Under the pieces are notes generated by a model, which saw nothing but the letters and a program-made list of their open reading frames with translations, was not told the DNA's origin and searched no databases. Shown here in pieces: positions 42,936-52,592 of a stretch of 64,000 bases of DNA. How positions within the stretch are numbered: the first letter of the stretch is position 1; each line of letters starts with the position of its first letter. Position numbers and translations under genes: made by a program. The DNA is from Odoribacter lunatus (GTDB taxonomy: Bacteria > Bacteroidota > Bacteroidia > Bacteroidales > Marinifilaceae), in contig NZ_CALPCZ010000005.1 in NCBI RefSeq assembly GCF_943193135.1, positions 45,671 through 109,670 of the forward strand. Direction: 5' to 3'.

Positions 42936-43631
42936 ATGAATAATAAACCTAAATCATTGATAATCGCTGTGGACGGATATTCTTCCACGGGTAAAAGTAC
43001 GGTAGCAAAACAGTTAGCTGCGCGTTTGGGATATGTGTATATAGATACGGGAGCTATGTATCGGACGGTAACACTTCATGCCATGCGGGAAGGTTGGATT
43101 GTAAACGGAGAAATAGACGAAAAAAGATTGCGTGAAGGCTTGCTGGGGCTTAACATCACCTTCCGTTACGACGAAGGGAAAAAACGATATGAAACTTATT
43201 TGAACGGGGAATATGTGGAAGAACAGATTCGGGGAATGGAAGTATCCGGAAACGTCAGTGCCGTGTCAAGTATCGGATTCGTTCGGGCGATGCTGGTAGA
43301 AAAACAGCGGGAAATGGGCAGACAAGGCGGGGTGGTCATGGATGGGAGAGATATAGGCAGTGTCGTATTTCCGGACGCGGAAATAAAATTCTTTATGACG
43401 GCGGCGCCGGAAGTACGGGCGAAAAGACGCTATGAAGAACTAAAGCAAAAAGGGCAGGAAGTACCTTACGAAGAAGTGGAAGCAAATGTGAAACAGAGGG
43501 ACTACATGGATGAACACCGGAAAGAAAGCCCATTGAAAAAAACAGAAGACGCCATATTGATAGATAATAGCAACATGACGGTGGAGGAAGAGATAGACTA
43601 TATGTTGGAAAAAATACGTGAAAAACAATAA
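42936..43631 (+). CDS. cmk: Cytidylate kinase
   Basis: Phosphorylates CMP and dCMP to diphosphates with ATP. 231 aa, normal. P-loop GYSSTGKSTVAKQLA near 14-28, the CMP-binding YIDTGAMYRTVT near 37, the VMDGRDIGSVVFPDAEIKFF block near 130 and the lid-region RAKRRYEEL near 158 are clear. It starts a three-gene run (cmk-ispH-pfkA) with gaps of 21 and 17 bases. Its promoter lies unusually close to the ATG. Confidence 0.97.
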   Translation: MNNKPKSLIIAVDGYSSTGKSTVAKQLAARLGYVYIDTGAMYRTVTLHAMREGWIVNGEIDEKRLREGLLGLNITFRYDEGKKRYETYLNGEYVEEQIRGMEVSGNVSAVSSIGFVRAMLVEKQREMGRQGGVVMDGRDIGSVVFPDAEIKFFMTAAPEVRAKRRYEELKQKGQEVPYEEVEANVKQRDYMDEHRKESPLKKTEDAILIDNSNMTVEEEIDYMLEKIREKQ

Positions 43632-43652
43632 GGGCGGGAGGTAAACGAAACT

Positions 43653-44501
43653 ATGCGGGTTGAAATAGATGAAAATTCCGGTTTTTGTACAGGTGTAGTG
43701 AATGCCATTCGCAAAGCGGAGGAAGAACTGAGCAGAGGAGAACTGTACTGTATTGGGGACATCGTACACAATAGCCGCGAAGTCGAGCGGTTGCAGCGCA
43801 AAGGATTGAAAACAATCGACCACGGAAAATTCGCTTTATTGAAAAATTGTCGGGTACTCTTTCGTGCACATGGTGAGCCGCCCCTTTCTTACAAACAGGC
43901 GGAAGAAAACGGGATAGAAGTCATAGATGCCTCTTGTCCGGTAGTCTTGAACCTGCAGAAGCGAATTCGGGAAGCCTATGAGCAAGTGAAAAGAGAGCAA
44001 GGAAAAATTGTCATATACGGCAAAAGAGGGCATGCGGAAGTTATTGGATTGGTGGGACAGACAAACGGGGAGGCGGTAGTTGTGGAAAATGAAGCGGACA
44101 TAGAGCAACTCAACTTCAGCCATCCGATTGTATTGTTTTCACAGACAACCAAAAGCCTGGAGGGATTTCAAAACATATCTGCATTAATTAAGGAGCGGGG
44201 AGGAGCGGGGGTTATCGTGCACGATACTATTTGCCGTAAAGTGGCCAATCGCATTCCTCAATTGAGAAATTTTGCAAAGATTCACGATGTTATTATTTTT
44301 GTGTGCGGAGAAAAAAGTTCTAACGGCAGACAGCTGTTTGCAATATGCCGGGAAGAAAACAAGCGGACTTACTTAGTGCAAAGTGTGGAAAACATACGTC
44401 CGGAAATGTTGGAGGGAGCGGAAAGCATAGGAATTAGCGGAGCCACTTCTACGCCGGCGTGGGTTATGGAAGAGATAAAGAAAAAATTAACGGAACAATA
44501 A
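43653..44501 (+). CDS. ispH: 4-hydroxy-3-methylbut-2-enyl diphosphate reductase
   Basis: Last enzyme of the MEP isoprenoid pathway; an iron-sulfur protein that makes IPP and DMAPP from HMBPP. 282 aa, normal. Cluster-binding cysteines are visible in SGFCTGVVNAI (Cys12), DASCPVVLNLQ near 93 and HDTICRKVANR near 192. Conserved FRAHGEPP near 72 and GISGATSTPAWV near 258 (Ser-x-Asn-like region) fit the family. ispH is often fused to cmk or rpsA in other Firmicutes and Bacteroidota; here it is separate but directly downstream of cmk. Confidence 0.97.
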   Translation: MRVEIDENSGFCTGVVNAIRKAEEELSRGELYCIGDIVHNSREVERLQRKGLKTIDHGKFALLKNCRVLFRAHGEPPLSYKQAEENGIEVIDASCPVVLNLQKRIREAYEQVKREQGKIVIYGKRGHAEVIGLVGQTNGEAVVVENEADIEQLNFSHPIVLFSQTTKSLEGFQNISALIKERGGAGVIVHDTICRKVANRIPQLRNFAKIHDVIIFVCGEKSSNGRQLFAICREENKRTYLVQSVENIRPEMLEGAESIGISGATSTPAWVMEEIKKKLTEQ

Positions 44502-44518
44502 ATTTATACTACATTATT

Positions 44519-45502
44519 ATGGCAAAAATTAAAAGAATCGGAGTTCTTACATCCGGTGGTGATGCGCCGGGAATGAATGCTGCTATTCGTGCAGTGGTTA
44601 GGGCTGCAATACATTACGGGTGTGAAGCCTATGGAGTGTATGGTGGTTATCAGGGATTGATAAACGGAGAGATTAAAAAATTGAAATCCAAAGATGTAAG
44701 TAATATTATACAGCGGGGAGGAACCATATTGAAATCGGCTCGTAGTACTGAATTCCGTACGCCGGAAGGAAGAACGAGAGCCGCTCAGGTATTGGCTGAA
44801 CACAATATTGACGCATTAGTTGTCATTGGTGGTGATGGTTCATTTACGGGAGCTCGTTTACTAATTCAGGAACATAATATTCCTATTGTAGGAATACCGG
44901 GAACAATCGATAATGATTTATTCGGGACTGATTCAACCATCGGTTATGATACAGCTGTGAATACAGCAGTGGAAGCCGTGGACAAAATCAAAGATACCGC
45001 TAGTGCGCACAACCGTCTGTTTTTCATCGAAGTCATGGGACGGGATGCAGGATTTATTGCCTTACGTACAGCCATTGCAACAGGAGCAGAAGCCGTATTG
45101 GTACCGGAAATAGAGACCGACTTGACAGACCTTGAACGTTTCATTGAAAAAGATTACGATCCGACAAGATCCAGCGGTATCGTCATCGTGGCGGAAGGGG
45201 AAAAAGAAGGTGGTGCATACGGTGTGGCTAAAAAAGTATCCGAGGCTCACCCTGAATATGACATCCGTGTATCCGTATTGGGGCACATGCAACGGGGAGG
45301 TTCTCCGTCCGCATTTGATCGTGTGTTGGCAAGCCAGTTGGGCGTTGCTGCCGTTGATGCTTTGATGGACGACCAAAAGAGTATTATGGTGGGAATTGTA
45401 AACAAAGTAATCGTACACACACCTTTCAATAAAACAATCAAGACTTCCAAAGGACTGAATCCTGAATTATTGAAATTAGTACGTGTTTTGACCAGTCGGT
45501 AA
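44519..45502 (+). CDS. pfkA: ATP-dependent 6-phosphofructokinase
   Basis: Phosphorylates fructose 6-phosphate, the committed step of glycolysis. From the ATG at 44519 it is 327 aa, beginning with the family start KRIGVLTSGGDAPGMNAAIR. The active-site loops are GGDGSFTGA near 104 and PGTIDNDLFGTDSTIGYDTA near 125, and MGRDAGFIAL near 170. Gly104-type residue after GGDG indicates the ATP-using form. A longer upstream frame would overlap ispH and is rejected. It is followed by a strong terminator. Confidence 0.97.
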   Translation: MAKIKRIGVLTSGGDAPGMNAAIRAVVRAAIHYGCEAYGVYGGYQGLINGEIKKLKSKDVSNIIQRGGTILKSARSTEFRTPEGRTRAAQVLAEHNIDALVVIGGDGSFTGARLLIQEHNIPIVGIPGTIDNDLFGTDSTIGYDTAVNTAVEAVDKIKDTASAHNRLFFIEVMGRDAGFIALRTAIATGAEAVLVPEIETDLTDLERFIEKDYDPTRSSGIVIVAEGEKEGGAYGVAKKVSEAHPEYDIRVSVLGHMQRGGSPSAFDRVLASQLGVAAVDALMDDQKSIMVGIVNKVIVHTPFNKTIKTSKGLNPELLKLVRVLTSR

Positions 45503-45532
45503 ATCTGAGAATATAAAGTAAAAAAATGAAAG

Positions 45533-45568
45533 AGAGGGTGCCAAAAACTTTTTGGTTACCCTCTTTTT
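45533..45568 (+). terminator. Terminator of cmk-ispH-pfkA
   Basis: An inverted repeat, AGAGGGT with ACCCTCT plus an inner CCAAAAA with TTTTTGG, followed by T5. It lies 30 bases after the pfkA stop. Confidence 0.85.
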
Positions 45569-45584
45569 GTATCTGTAAATTTCC

Positions 45585-45592
45585 TACTTTTG
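45585..45592 (+). promoter_or_regulatory. -7 promoter element of priA
   Basis: TACTTTTG (TAnnTTTG), 25 bases before the GTG start of priA. Confidence 0.55.
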
Positions 45593-45617
45593 GAACGGTT
45601 GGAAAATATAGATTCGG

Positions 45618-48053
45618 GTGAAATTTGCAGATGTCATAGTACCTTTGGCCGTCGATGGATTTTTTACGTACGTTGTTCCCGCAGAACGGGAGGAGGAAAT
45701 ACGTGAAGGGAATTTGGTTATTGTGCCGTTTGCCGGTAATAAAAAATACACCGCACTTGTAGTCCGTTTGCATGAAAACCAGCCTTCCGGTTGTAGTTAC
45801 AAAATAAAAGTTATTGAATCGGTGATAGAGCGGGAAATCCGCTTATCGGAAATTCATCTCCGCTTCTTATTATGGATAAGCGAATATTACATGGCAGCCA
45901 CGGGCGACGTCTTGCGGGCGGCTTTGCCCGTATTCTTCCGCTTGGAGAGTTTTACTTGCATCACGAGAGAATTCGTTGAAATAGAAGAGGAACAATTGAC
46001 GGAAAAAGAGCGGATACTGTTTCGATTCCTCCAGCCCGGACATTACACGGCACTGAAAGATATTGAAAAATACACAGGGATTAAAAACTGCATGGGTATG
46101 GTGCGTTCACTCCTTGCTCGTGGATACGTGCGGGTACAGGAAACTGTCGATGAAGTTTTCCGGGAAAAAACAGAGAAAATAATTCGGTGGACTCGTCCGT
46201 GGAGTGAAGAAGAACTGAACGGAATATTGGACGGATTGAAAAGGGCACCGGCACAATATACCCTACTGTGTCGCTGGATAGAACAGCAGGAGAATGAACG
46301 AAAAAAAGCCGATTTTCTCTCGGAAACGGGGGCATCTCCGGCAATATTGAAAGCCTTGTGCGACAAAGGAATCCTGGAAATCGTGGAAAGACAGGTCAGC
46401 CGCTTGGAAACAGACGGAGCCGTGTCAGGCGCTTGCTGCGAACTGTCCGATACACAAAAACGGGCATTCCGGTCCATACAAATCGAATTTGAGAACAAAG
46501 ACTGCGTATTATTGCAGGGGGTTACTTCATCCGGTAAAACGGAAGTATACATTCACTTGATACAAGAAACGGTACGGCAGGGGAAACAGGTATTGTACAT
46601 GTTGCCGGAAATAGCTTTGACCGTACAGATAATCCGACGCTTGCAACGCGTATTCGGAAACAACATCGGAATCTACCATTCGGGTATGCCCGATGCGATG
46701 AGGGCGGAATTATGGAAAAAACAGTGTAGCGACACCCCTTTCCACGTTCTTTTGGGAGTTCGCTCGTCAGTCTTCCTGCCTTTTCGGAATTTGGGATTGG
46801 TTATCGTTGATGAAGAACACGATGCCTCCTACAAACAGAAAGAGCCATCTCCCCGCTATCAGGCCCGGGATTCGGCCATTATGCTCGCCAAACAGTTCGG
46901 TGCCAAAATTGTCTTGGGGTCGGCGACCCCTTCTTTTGAAAGTTACGAAAACGCCAGCCGCGGTAAATATGGGCTTGTTACCATGACGGAACGATACGGT
47001 AACGTTCGGATGCCTGAACTGATATTGGCGGATGTGACGGAATATCGCAGGAAAAAACAAATGCAGGGCGTATTCACCCCCGTATTGTACGAAGAAATGA
47101 AAAAAGTATTGGAGGCGGGAATGCAAGTCATACTCTTTCAAAACCGGCGTGGATACTCTACCTATCTGCAATGTGACCGGTGTGGCACGGTTTTGACCTG
47201 TAAACATTGCGATGTAAGCATGACCTACTACAAACAGCGGGAACTGGTGGTTTGCCGCTACTGTGGAGCCATGAAGCCTCTGCCGCAGCATTGTGAATCC
47301 TGTGGTGCGGGACATTACAAAGTCTGCGCCCCCGGTACGGAAAAAATAGAAGAAGAAGTCGCCCGTCTCTTTCCCGGCGTGCGGGTCGCGCGGATCGACA
47401 CAGATGCCATGAGCAGTAAAGCGAAATTTCATGCTGTCATAGATGATTTTGAACACGGTAGGACGCAAATATTGATAGGAACGCAAATGGTATCCAAAGG
47501 ATTGGACTTTGATCGGGTAAAATTAGTCGGAGTCATCGACGCCGATAGCATGATAAACTTCCCTGATTTTAGAGCTGAAGAGAGGGCATACTGCATGCTG
47601 ATGCAGGTAAGTGGGAGGAGCGGACGAAAAGGAGAACGGGGGAAAGTTGTCATTCAGACGGCGGATATCAAAAATCGGATATTTCCCCGTCTGCTGTCGG
47701 CAGATTATGATACCTTTTATCGGGAACTGGCGGAAGAGCGGCAGCACTTCTCTTATCCTCCTTTCTGTCGTTTGATACGGATAGAGTTACGCCATAAGGA
47801 CGTAGTAACGGTAAGAAATGCTTCCAATCTGTTAGCGCGTATATTGCGGGAAAAATTAGGCAGGCGTGTATGCGGACCTGCCGTACCCGAAGTAGGCCGG
47901 ATAAACAACCTCTATCGCATCCATATCCTGTTGAAAATAGAATCTGGCATATCCTTCTCTCAGGTAAAACAACTCTTGAAAAAAGAAACCGCCGTACTCT
48001 TACAAACCAAAGAACACACCGCACTGCGAATCATCTGCGACGTAGATGCCTAA
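45618..48053 (+). CDS. priA: Primosomal replication-restart helicase PriA
   Basis: Recognises stalled forks and loads the primosome, with 3'-to-5' helicase activity. The 811-aa length is normal. GTG is the start (KFADVIVPLAVDGFFTYVVP follows, the family N-terminus). 3'-DNA-binding and winged-helix parts occupy about 1-270. Walker A is GVTSSGKTEVYI near 300; the Walker B-type DEEH is near 397. Zinc-binding cysteines appear in CDRCGTVLTCKHCDV and CRYCGAMKPLPQHCESCGAG near 516-560. GTQMVSKGLDFDRV near 618 is helicase motif V. Monocistronic, with its own promoter. Confidence 0.96.
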   Translation: MKFADVIVPLAVDGFFTYVVPAEREEEIREGNLVIVPFAGNKKYTALVVRLHENQPSGCSYKIKVIESVIEREIRLSEIHLRFLLWISEYYMAATGDVLRAALPVFFRLESFTCITREFVEIEEEQLTEKERILFRFLQPGHYTALKDIEKYTGIKNCMGMVRSLLARGYVRVQETVDEVFREKTEKIIRWTRPWSEEELNGILDGLKRAPAQYTLLCRWIEQQENERKKADFLSETGASPAILKALCDKGILEIVERQVSRLETDGAVSGACCELSDTQKRAFRSIQIEFENKDCVLLQGVTSSGKTEVYIHLIQETVRQGKQVLYMLPEIALTVQIIRRLQRVFGNNIGIYHSGMPDAMRAELWKKQCSDTPFHVLLGVRSSVFLPFRNLGLVIVDEEHDASYKQKEPSPRYQARDSAIMLAKQFGAKIVLGSATPSFESYENASRGKYGLVTMTERYGNVRMPELILADVTEYRRKKQMQGVFTPVLYEEMKKVLEAGMQVILFQNRRGYSTYLQCDRCGTVLTCKHCDVSMTYYKQRELVVCRYCGAMKPLPQHCESCGAGHYKVCAPGTEKIEEEVARLFPGVRVARIDTDAMSSKAKFHAVIDDFEHGRTQILIGTQMVSKGLDFDRVKLVGVIDADSMINFPDFRAEERAYCMLMQVSGRSGRKGERGKVVIQTADIKNRIFPRLLSADYDTFYRELAEERQHFSYPPFCRLIRIELRHKDVVTVRNASNLLARILREKLGRRVCGPAVPEVGRINNLYRIHILLKIESGISFSQVKQLLKKETAVLLQTKEHTALRIICDVDA

Positions 48054-48139
48054 TCCGACGGGAAAGTTAAGTTCAAGTGAATATTCCCTGTTTTATGGAA
48101 AAAGTAATGTACGGCAAGTATTTTGTGGGGGAGTTGCAT

Positions 48140-48147
48140 TATCTTTG
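48140..48147 (+). promoter_or_regulatory. -7 promoter element of the small membrane-protein gene
   Basis: TATCTTTG (TAnnTTTG), 28 bases before the ATG at 48176. Confidence 0.6.
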
Positions 48148-48175
48148 TTACGGTTAAAATCTAAGATGTGTTTGT

Positions 48176-48571
48176 ATGAGAGAGTTATTTATTCTGATTG
48201 GTTTTTGCGTGTTTACTTTTTTGTTGGGAGTGCGGTTGAAACAACGGTTGGTTAAAAAGAAACCTAATGAGGTGCCGATACGTATCCGTAAGAACCAACG
48301 CTCAAAGATGGCAGACTGTGGAGAGGAACCTCCTCTGGTAAAGGAAAGGAGGTTGAGAAGGGAGAGGCGTTCCCGCCGTTTTACGGTGGTTTTATTGTTT
48401 GCTCTGTTTGGGTTGATGATTTTTATGATTCCTTCGCTGGTATTCGATTTGTCGATGCCTGAAAGGATGGGAAATCTTCACTTTTTTTTACGTTGTTTTA
48501 TTTTTGTATTTACTGTTTATGTTTTCGTTTTGGGTTATATTAAGGTGATGAAGCGTAAGAAAGAGGAATAA
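48176..48571 (+). CDS. Small membrane protein, unassigned
   Basis: A 131-aa protein with a hydrophobic N-terminus (about 4-18), a highly basic stretch (near 24-68, with KERRLRRERRSRR), and two further membrane helices (69-88 and 105-123). The charge pattern puts the basic loop in the cytoplasm. No family recognised. It has its own promoter and ends 130 bases before moxR, so it is likely separate from the Bat operon. Function unknown. Confidence 0.65.
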   Translation: MRELFILIGFCVFTFLLGVRLKQRLVKKKPNEVPIRIRKNQRSKMADCGEEPPLVKERRLRRERRSRRFTVVLLFALFGLMIFMIPSLVFDLSMPERMGNLHFFLRCFIFVFTVYVFVLGYIKVMKRKKEE

Positions 48572-48654
48572 AGCCCATTGTTTTTTTGCAAAATCTTAAA
48601 TGAATGCTTAACGTTTTTTAAGGTTGTAAATTTAACATTTAGAGTGATAGGCAA

Positions 48655-48662
48655 TAATTTTG
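48655..48662 (+). promoter_or_regulatory. -7 promoter element of the moxR-bat operon
   Basis: TAATTTTG (TAnnTTTG), 39 bases before the moxR ATG. No other promoter match was noticed before batE, so it may serve all eight genes. Confidence 0.5.
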
Positions 48663-48701
48663 ATTGCGTAATGAAGAATAATAATTAATTAATACATATT
48701 T

Positions 48702-49697
48702 ATGATGGATACGGTTGATATAAAGGCTTTGAATGAGCGCATACAGCAGGAAAGCTCGTTTGTTGATATGATCAACATGGAGATGAACAAAGTGATTGTC
48801 GGACAGAAACATCTGGTTGAGGGACTTTTGATCGGTTTGTTGTCTGACGGGCATATTTTGTTGGAAGGTGTGCCGGGATTGGCAAAGACGTTGGCGATAA
48901 ATACGCTGGCTACGACGATTGACGCTAAGTTTAGTCGTATACAGTTTACGCCGGATTTGTTGCCTGCGGATGTGCTGGGTACATTGATTTATTCACAGAA
49001 GAAAGAGGAGTTTGTTGTAAAGTACGGTCCTATTTTTGCTAATTTTATTTTGGCGGATGAAATTAACCGAGCCCCGGCAAAGGTACAATCGGCATTGTTG
49101 GAAGCGATGCAGGAACGGCAGGTAACTATCGGAGAGAATACATATCGTTTGCCTGAGCCTTTTTTGGTAATGGCTACGCAGAACCCGATTGAACAGGAGG
49201 GTACTTATCCGTTGCCGGAAGCGCAGGTAGACCGTTTTATGCTGAAAGTGGTTATCGATTATCCGAAAAAGGAGGAGGAGAAGTTGATTGTGCAACAGAA
49301 TTTGCTGAAGTCATTCCCGAAATCCGGTACGATTCTGAAACCGGAAGATATTGTGAAAGCCCGAGAGGTGGTGAAGGATGTTTATATGGATGAGAAAATC
49401 GAGAAATATATTATCGATATTGTTTTTGCAACGCGTTTCCCTGCGGATAACGGGTTGGAGAAATTCCGGAATATGATTGCCTACGGCGGTTCACCCCGTG
49501 CTAGTATCAGTTTGGCGAAAGCGGCCAAAGCATATGCATTTATCAAGCGGAGGGGCTATGTGATTCCGGAGGACGTTCGGGCTGTCTGTCCGGATGTTAT
49601 GCGCCATCGTATCGGTTTGACTTATGAGGCGGAAGCAAATAACATTACAAGCGAGGATATTGTGAGCGAGGTTTTGAATACGGTGGAAGTACCTTAA
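48702..49697 (+). CDS. MoxR-family AAA+ ATPase
   Basis: A 331-aa AAA+ ATPase of the MoxR group, which acts as a chaperone with VWA-domain proteins. Walker A is LEGVPGLAKTLAINTLA near 54 (GxPGxAKT, the MoxR form); Walker B is FILADEINRAPAKVQ near 112; sensor 1 MATQNPIEQEGTYPLPEAQ near 153; and sensor 2 NMIAYGGSPRASISL near 266. ATG ATG at the start leaves one residue uncertain. It is the first gene of the Bat aerotolerance cluster, with DUF58 following after 21 bases. Confidence 0.95.
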   Translation: MMDTVDIKALNERIQQESSFVDMINMEMNKVIVGQKHLVEGLLIGLLSDGHILLEGVPGLAKTLAINTLATTIDAKFSRIQFTPDLLPADVLGTLIYSQKKEEFVVKYGPIFANFILADEINRAPAKVQSALLEAMQERQVTIGENTYRLPEPFLVMATQNPIEQEGTYPLPEAQVDRFMLKVVIDYPKKEEEKLIVQQNLLKSFPKSGTILKPEDIVKAREVVKDVYMDEKIEKYIIDIVFATRFPADNGLEKFRNMIAYGGSPRASISLAKAAKAYAFIKRRGYVIPEDVRAVCPDVMRHRIGLTYEAEANNITSEDIVSEVLNTVEVP

Positions 49698-49718
49698 TGG
49701 AAGATTGGGAGATTTATC

Positions 49719-50588
49719 ATGGAAACATCGGAGTTATTAAAGCGGGTCAGAAAGATTGAGATTAAGACGAGGGGATTGTCCAGCAATATTTTTGCGGGTG
49801 AGTACCATTCGGCTTTTAAGGGGCGCGGTATGACGTTCAGCGAGGTGCGGGAGTACCAGTATGGGGATGATGTCCGCAATATAGACTGGAATGTGACCGC
49901 CCGGCACAATCGGCCGTATATCAAAGTGTTTGAGGAGGAACGGGAATTGACGGTGATGCTGTTGATAGATGTCAGCGGCTCCCGTAATTTCGGTACGGTG
50001 TCGAAGCTGAAAAAGAACCAGATTACGGAGATTGCTGCTGTGATTGCGTTTTCCGCCATTCAGAATAACGATAAAATCGGGGTTATCTTTTTCTCGGACA
50101 GGATTGAAAAATTTATTCCTCCGAAGAAGGGAAGGACGCATATTCTGCATATTATTCGGGAGTTGATTGATTTTTATCCGGAGGAGAAGCAGACGAATGT
50201 GGCCGTTGCGTTGGAGTATCTGACGAATTCCATTAAAAAGCGGTGTACATGTTTCGTATTGTCCGATTTTATTGATGATCATAATTTTGAACATGCACTG
50301 TCTATTGCCAACCGTAAACATGATGTGGTGGCTTTGCGGGTATATGACCGGAGGGAAGATGAGTTGCCCCCGGTGGGCTTGATGTATCTGACTGATGCGG
50401 AGACGGGAGAGAGTATGTGGGTGGATACTTCCGATAAGAATCTGCGGGAGAGTTATCGAAAGTATGCTTTTATGGAAGAAAAGCGCTTGATCGATGTATT
50501 TAAACGTTCCGGCGTGGATGTTGCCAATATCCGTTCGGATGAAGATTATGTCCGGGCGTTGATAACTTTGTTTAAAAAACGGGGATAA
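49719..50588 (+). CDS. DUF58 domain protein
   Basis: A 289-aa protein with the DUF58 domain, which in this context is a VWA-like module acting with MoxR. The signature GRGMTFSEVREYQYGDDVRN near 36 and IDWNVTARH are diagnostic; the VWA metal site reads LLIDVSGSRNFG near 80. No membrane helix, so it is cytoplasmic. Linkage (moxR-DUF58-batA) matches the classical Bacteroides aerotolerance operon. It is followed 12 bases later by an exported protein gene. Confidence 0.93.
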   Translation: METSELLKRVRKIEIKTRGLSSNIFAGEYHSAFKGRGMTFSEVREYQYGDDVRNIDWNVTARHNRPYIKVFEEERELTVMLLIDVSGSRNFGTVSKLKKNQITEIAAVIAFSAIQNNDKIGVIFFSDRIEKFIPPKKGRTHILHIIRELIDFYPEEKQTNVAVALEYLTNSIKKRCTCFVLSDFIDDHNFEHALSIANRKHDVVALRVYDRREDELPPVGLMYLTDAETGESMWVDTSDKNLRESYRKYAFMEEKRLIDVFKRSGVDVANIRSDEDYVRALITLFKKRG

Positions 50589-50600
50589 AGGAGGATACGT

Positions 50601-51557
50601 ATGAAATATATACTATTGTTTGTCGTTTTGTTCGGATGGGCAACCGGTCGGCTGTCGGCTCAGGATTTGGAGTACGGGGTGGAACTGGATACGACGTATA
50701 TGATGATAGGAGACCAGCAGCATTTGCGCTTAAAGGTCGTGAGTGACCGGGGGCTGATGGTGCGATTCCCGTTGTTGAAGGATACTGTTGTTGAAGGGGT
50801 GGAAATTATTGAAGGACCGGTACGCGATTCGGTGAAGGGGAAAGACGGGAAGTGGCTGTTTGAGGAGTCGTATGTGATTACGGCTTTTGATACGGGAGTG
50901 TATGTGGTTCCTTCTTTGATGCTGACGGTGGAGAATGAAGATTATAATAATGTGCTTCGGACGGAGCCAGTGGCTTTTGTCGTAAATACATACAAGGTAG
51001 ATGAGCAGCAAGGCAACTATGATATAGTGTCGCCTTTGCATACTCCGGTGAATTTTGCGGAAATATTGCCGTGGATTTTGGGAATCGGAGGGGTATTGCT
51101 GTTGGTCGGGCTGATTGTATGGTATATCGTCTGGAAGAAGAAAAATAAGCCGTTGTTTGCAGCGGAGAAGAAAGTATATGTACCTCCTTATGTAGCTGCG
51201 ATGAACGGGTTGAATCGTCTGAAAGAAGAGAAGTTGTGGCAGGCGGGGAGAGTGAAAGAATATTATACCCGTTTGACGGATATTGTGCGCCAGTATATGT
51301 CTGAGGAGCTGGATATTCCTGCGATGGAACAGACTTCTTATGAAACCGTGCGGGCATTGGAGCATAACGTTTCGGTGGATGCGTCCGATGTGGAGCAGGT
51401 AGCCGAAATGTTGCGTAGCGCCGATTTCGTGAAATTTGCCAAGTCAATGCCGTTGCCGGATGAGAATGTCAGGAATATGGATGTGGCGTATGATTTCCTG
51501 CGGCATACGGATGAGAGGTTAAAGAGTCAGCGGGAGGAGAAGAAGGAAGAGGAGTAA
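50601..51557 (+). CDS. Exported single-span protein of the Bat cluster
   Basis: A 318-aa protein with a Sec signal (about 1-20, cleavage near LSAQ), a periplasmic beta-rich region (21-150), one membrane helix (about 153-175, WILGIGGVLLLVGLIVWYIV), and a cytoplasmic helical tail (190-318) ending in a highly charged EEKKEEE. In Bacteroidota Bat operons a gene of this layout normally lies between DUF58 and batA; related to the DUF4381/BatD-like group. Role unknown; likely a membrane partner of the VWA proteins. Confidence 0.8.
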   Translation: MKYILLFVVLFGWATGRLSAQDLEYGVELDTTYMMIGDQQHLRLKVVSDRGLMVRFPLLKDTVVEGVEIIEGPVRDSVKGKDGKWLFEESYVITAFDTGVYVVPSLMLTVENEDYNNVLRTEPVAFVVNTYKVDEQQGNYDIVSPLHTPVNFAEILPWILGIGGVLLLVGLIVWYIVWKKKNKPLFAAEKKVYVPPYVAAMNGLNRLKEEKLWQAGRVKEYYTRLTDIVRQYMSEELDIPAMEQTSYETVRALEHNVSVDASDVEQVAEMLRSADFVKFAKSMPLPDENVRNMDVAYDFLRHTDERLKSQREEKKEEE

Positions 51558-51583
51558 TAAATTACCAAATTCAATTTTCAGTT

Positions 51584-52576
51584 ATGTTTGGATACGAATT
51601 TGCTAACCCGAATTATTTTTGGATACTGGTTTTATTGGTTCCGATGATTTTATGGTATGTTTTCCGGGAGAAGCGTTCCCATGCGGATTTGCAATTTTCT
51701 TCTTTGAGAGCGTTCCGGGAGATGAAACATGCGGGGTATGTCTGGGTGCGCCACGTGCTGTTTGTCTTGAAAGTGCTGGCTATCGTGTTTTTGGTGGCGG
51801 CGTTGGCTCGTCCTCAGTCCAGTAACAGTTGGCAGACATATTCGAGTGAGGGAATAGATATTATGCTGGCATTGGATATTTCGGGCAGTATGCTGGCGCG
51901 GGATTTTTCTCCCGACCGTTTAGAAGCGGCGAAAGAGGTAGCTACCAAGTTCATCCTTGAAAGACCCCAAGACAAAATCGGTTTGGTTGTTTTTGCGGGA
52001 GAGAGTTTTACTCAGTGTCCTTTGACGACAGACCAAGCGGTATTGGTTAATTTGATGAGGGAGGTGCAGAGCGGTATGATAGAGGACGGTACGGCTATCG
52101 GTTTGGGATTGGCAAATGCTGTGAATCGTTTGAAAGACAGTCCCGCTAAGTCAAAGGTCGTTATTTTATTGACGGACGGAGTAAATAACCGCGGAAGCGT
52201 GGCACCGGTGACGGCTGCCGAATTGGCAAAGACTTATGGTATTCGCGTATATACGATAGGTGTCGGTACCTACGGTGAGGCGCCTTATCCCATTCAGACA
52301 CCTTTCGGAACGCAGTTACAGAACGTGAAAGTAGAGATTGATGAAGATGTATTGCAGCAGATTGCGGCAATTACAGGCGGACGCTATTTCCGGGCGACTG
52401 ATAATGATAAGCTGAAACAGATTTATCAGGAGATAGATCAATTGGAGAAGACCAAGATTGAAGTAAAGCATTTCAGCAAGAAGCAGGAGCATTATTTCTG
52501 GTTTGCTTTGATAGGGATGCTCTTGCTGATTTCCGAGGGAGTGCTGAGATATACATTGTTGAGAAAGATTCCGTAA
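51584..52576 (+). CDS. batA: BatA VWA-domain membrane protein
   Basis: A 330-aa inner-membrane protein. Two N-terminal membrane segments (about 10-27 and 55-75), a VWA domain at about 90-290 and a C-terminal membrane helix at about 307-325. The MIDAS metal site DISGSM near 95 and VILLTDGVNNRGS near 190 are intact. Bat proteins are linked to oxygen tolerance and envelope integrity in Bacteroides; the exact substrate is unknown. Next gene batB follows after 16 bases. Confidence 0.95.
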   Translation: MFGYEFANPNYFWILVLLVPMILWYVFREKRSHADLQFSSLRAFREMKHAGYVWVRHVLFVLKVLAIVFLVAALARPQSSNSWQTYSSEGIDIMLALDISGSMLARDFSPDRLEAAKEVATKFILERPQDKIGLVVFAGESFTQCPLTTDQAVLVNLMREVQSGMIEDGTAIGLGLANAVNRLKDSPAKSKVVILLTDGVNNRGSVAPVTAAELAKTYGIRVYTIGVGTYGEAPYPIQTPFGTQLQNVKVEIDEDVLQQIAAITGGRYFRATDNDKLKQIYQEIDQLEKTKIEVKHFSKKQEHYFWFALIGMLLLISEGVLRYTLLRKIP

Positions 52577-52592
52577 TTTTATAGATTGGCTT

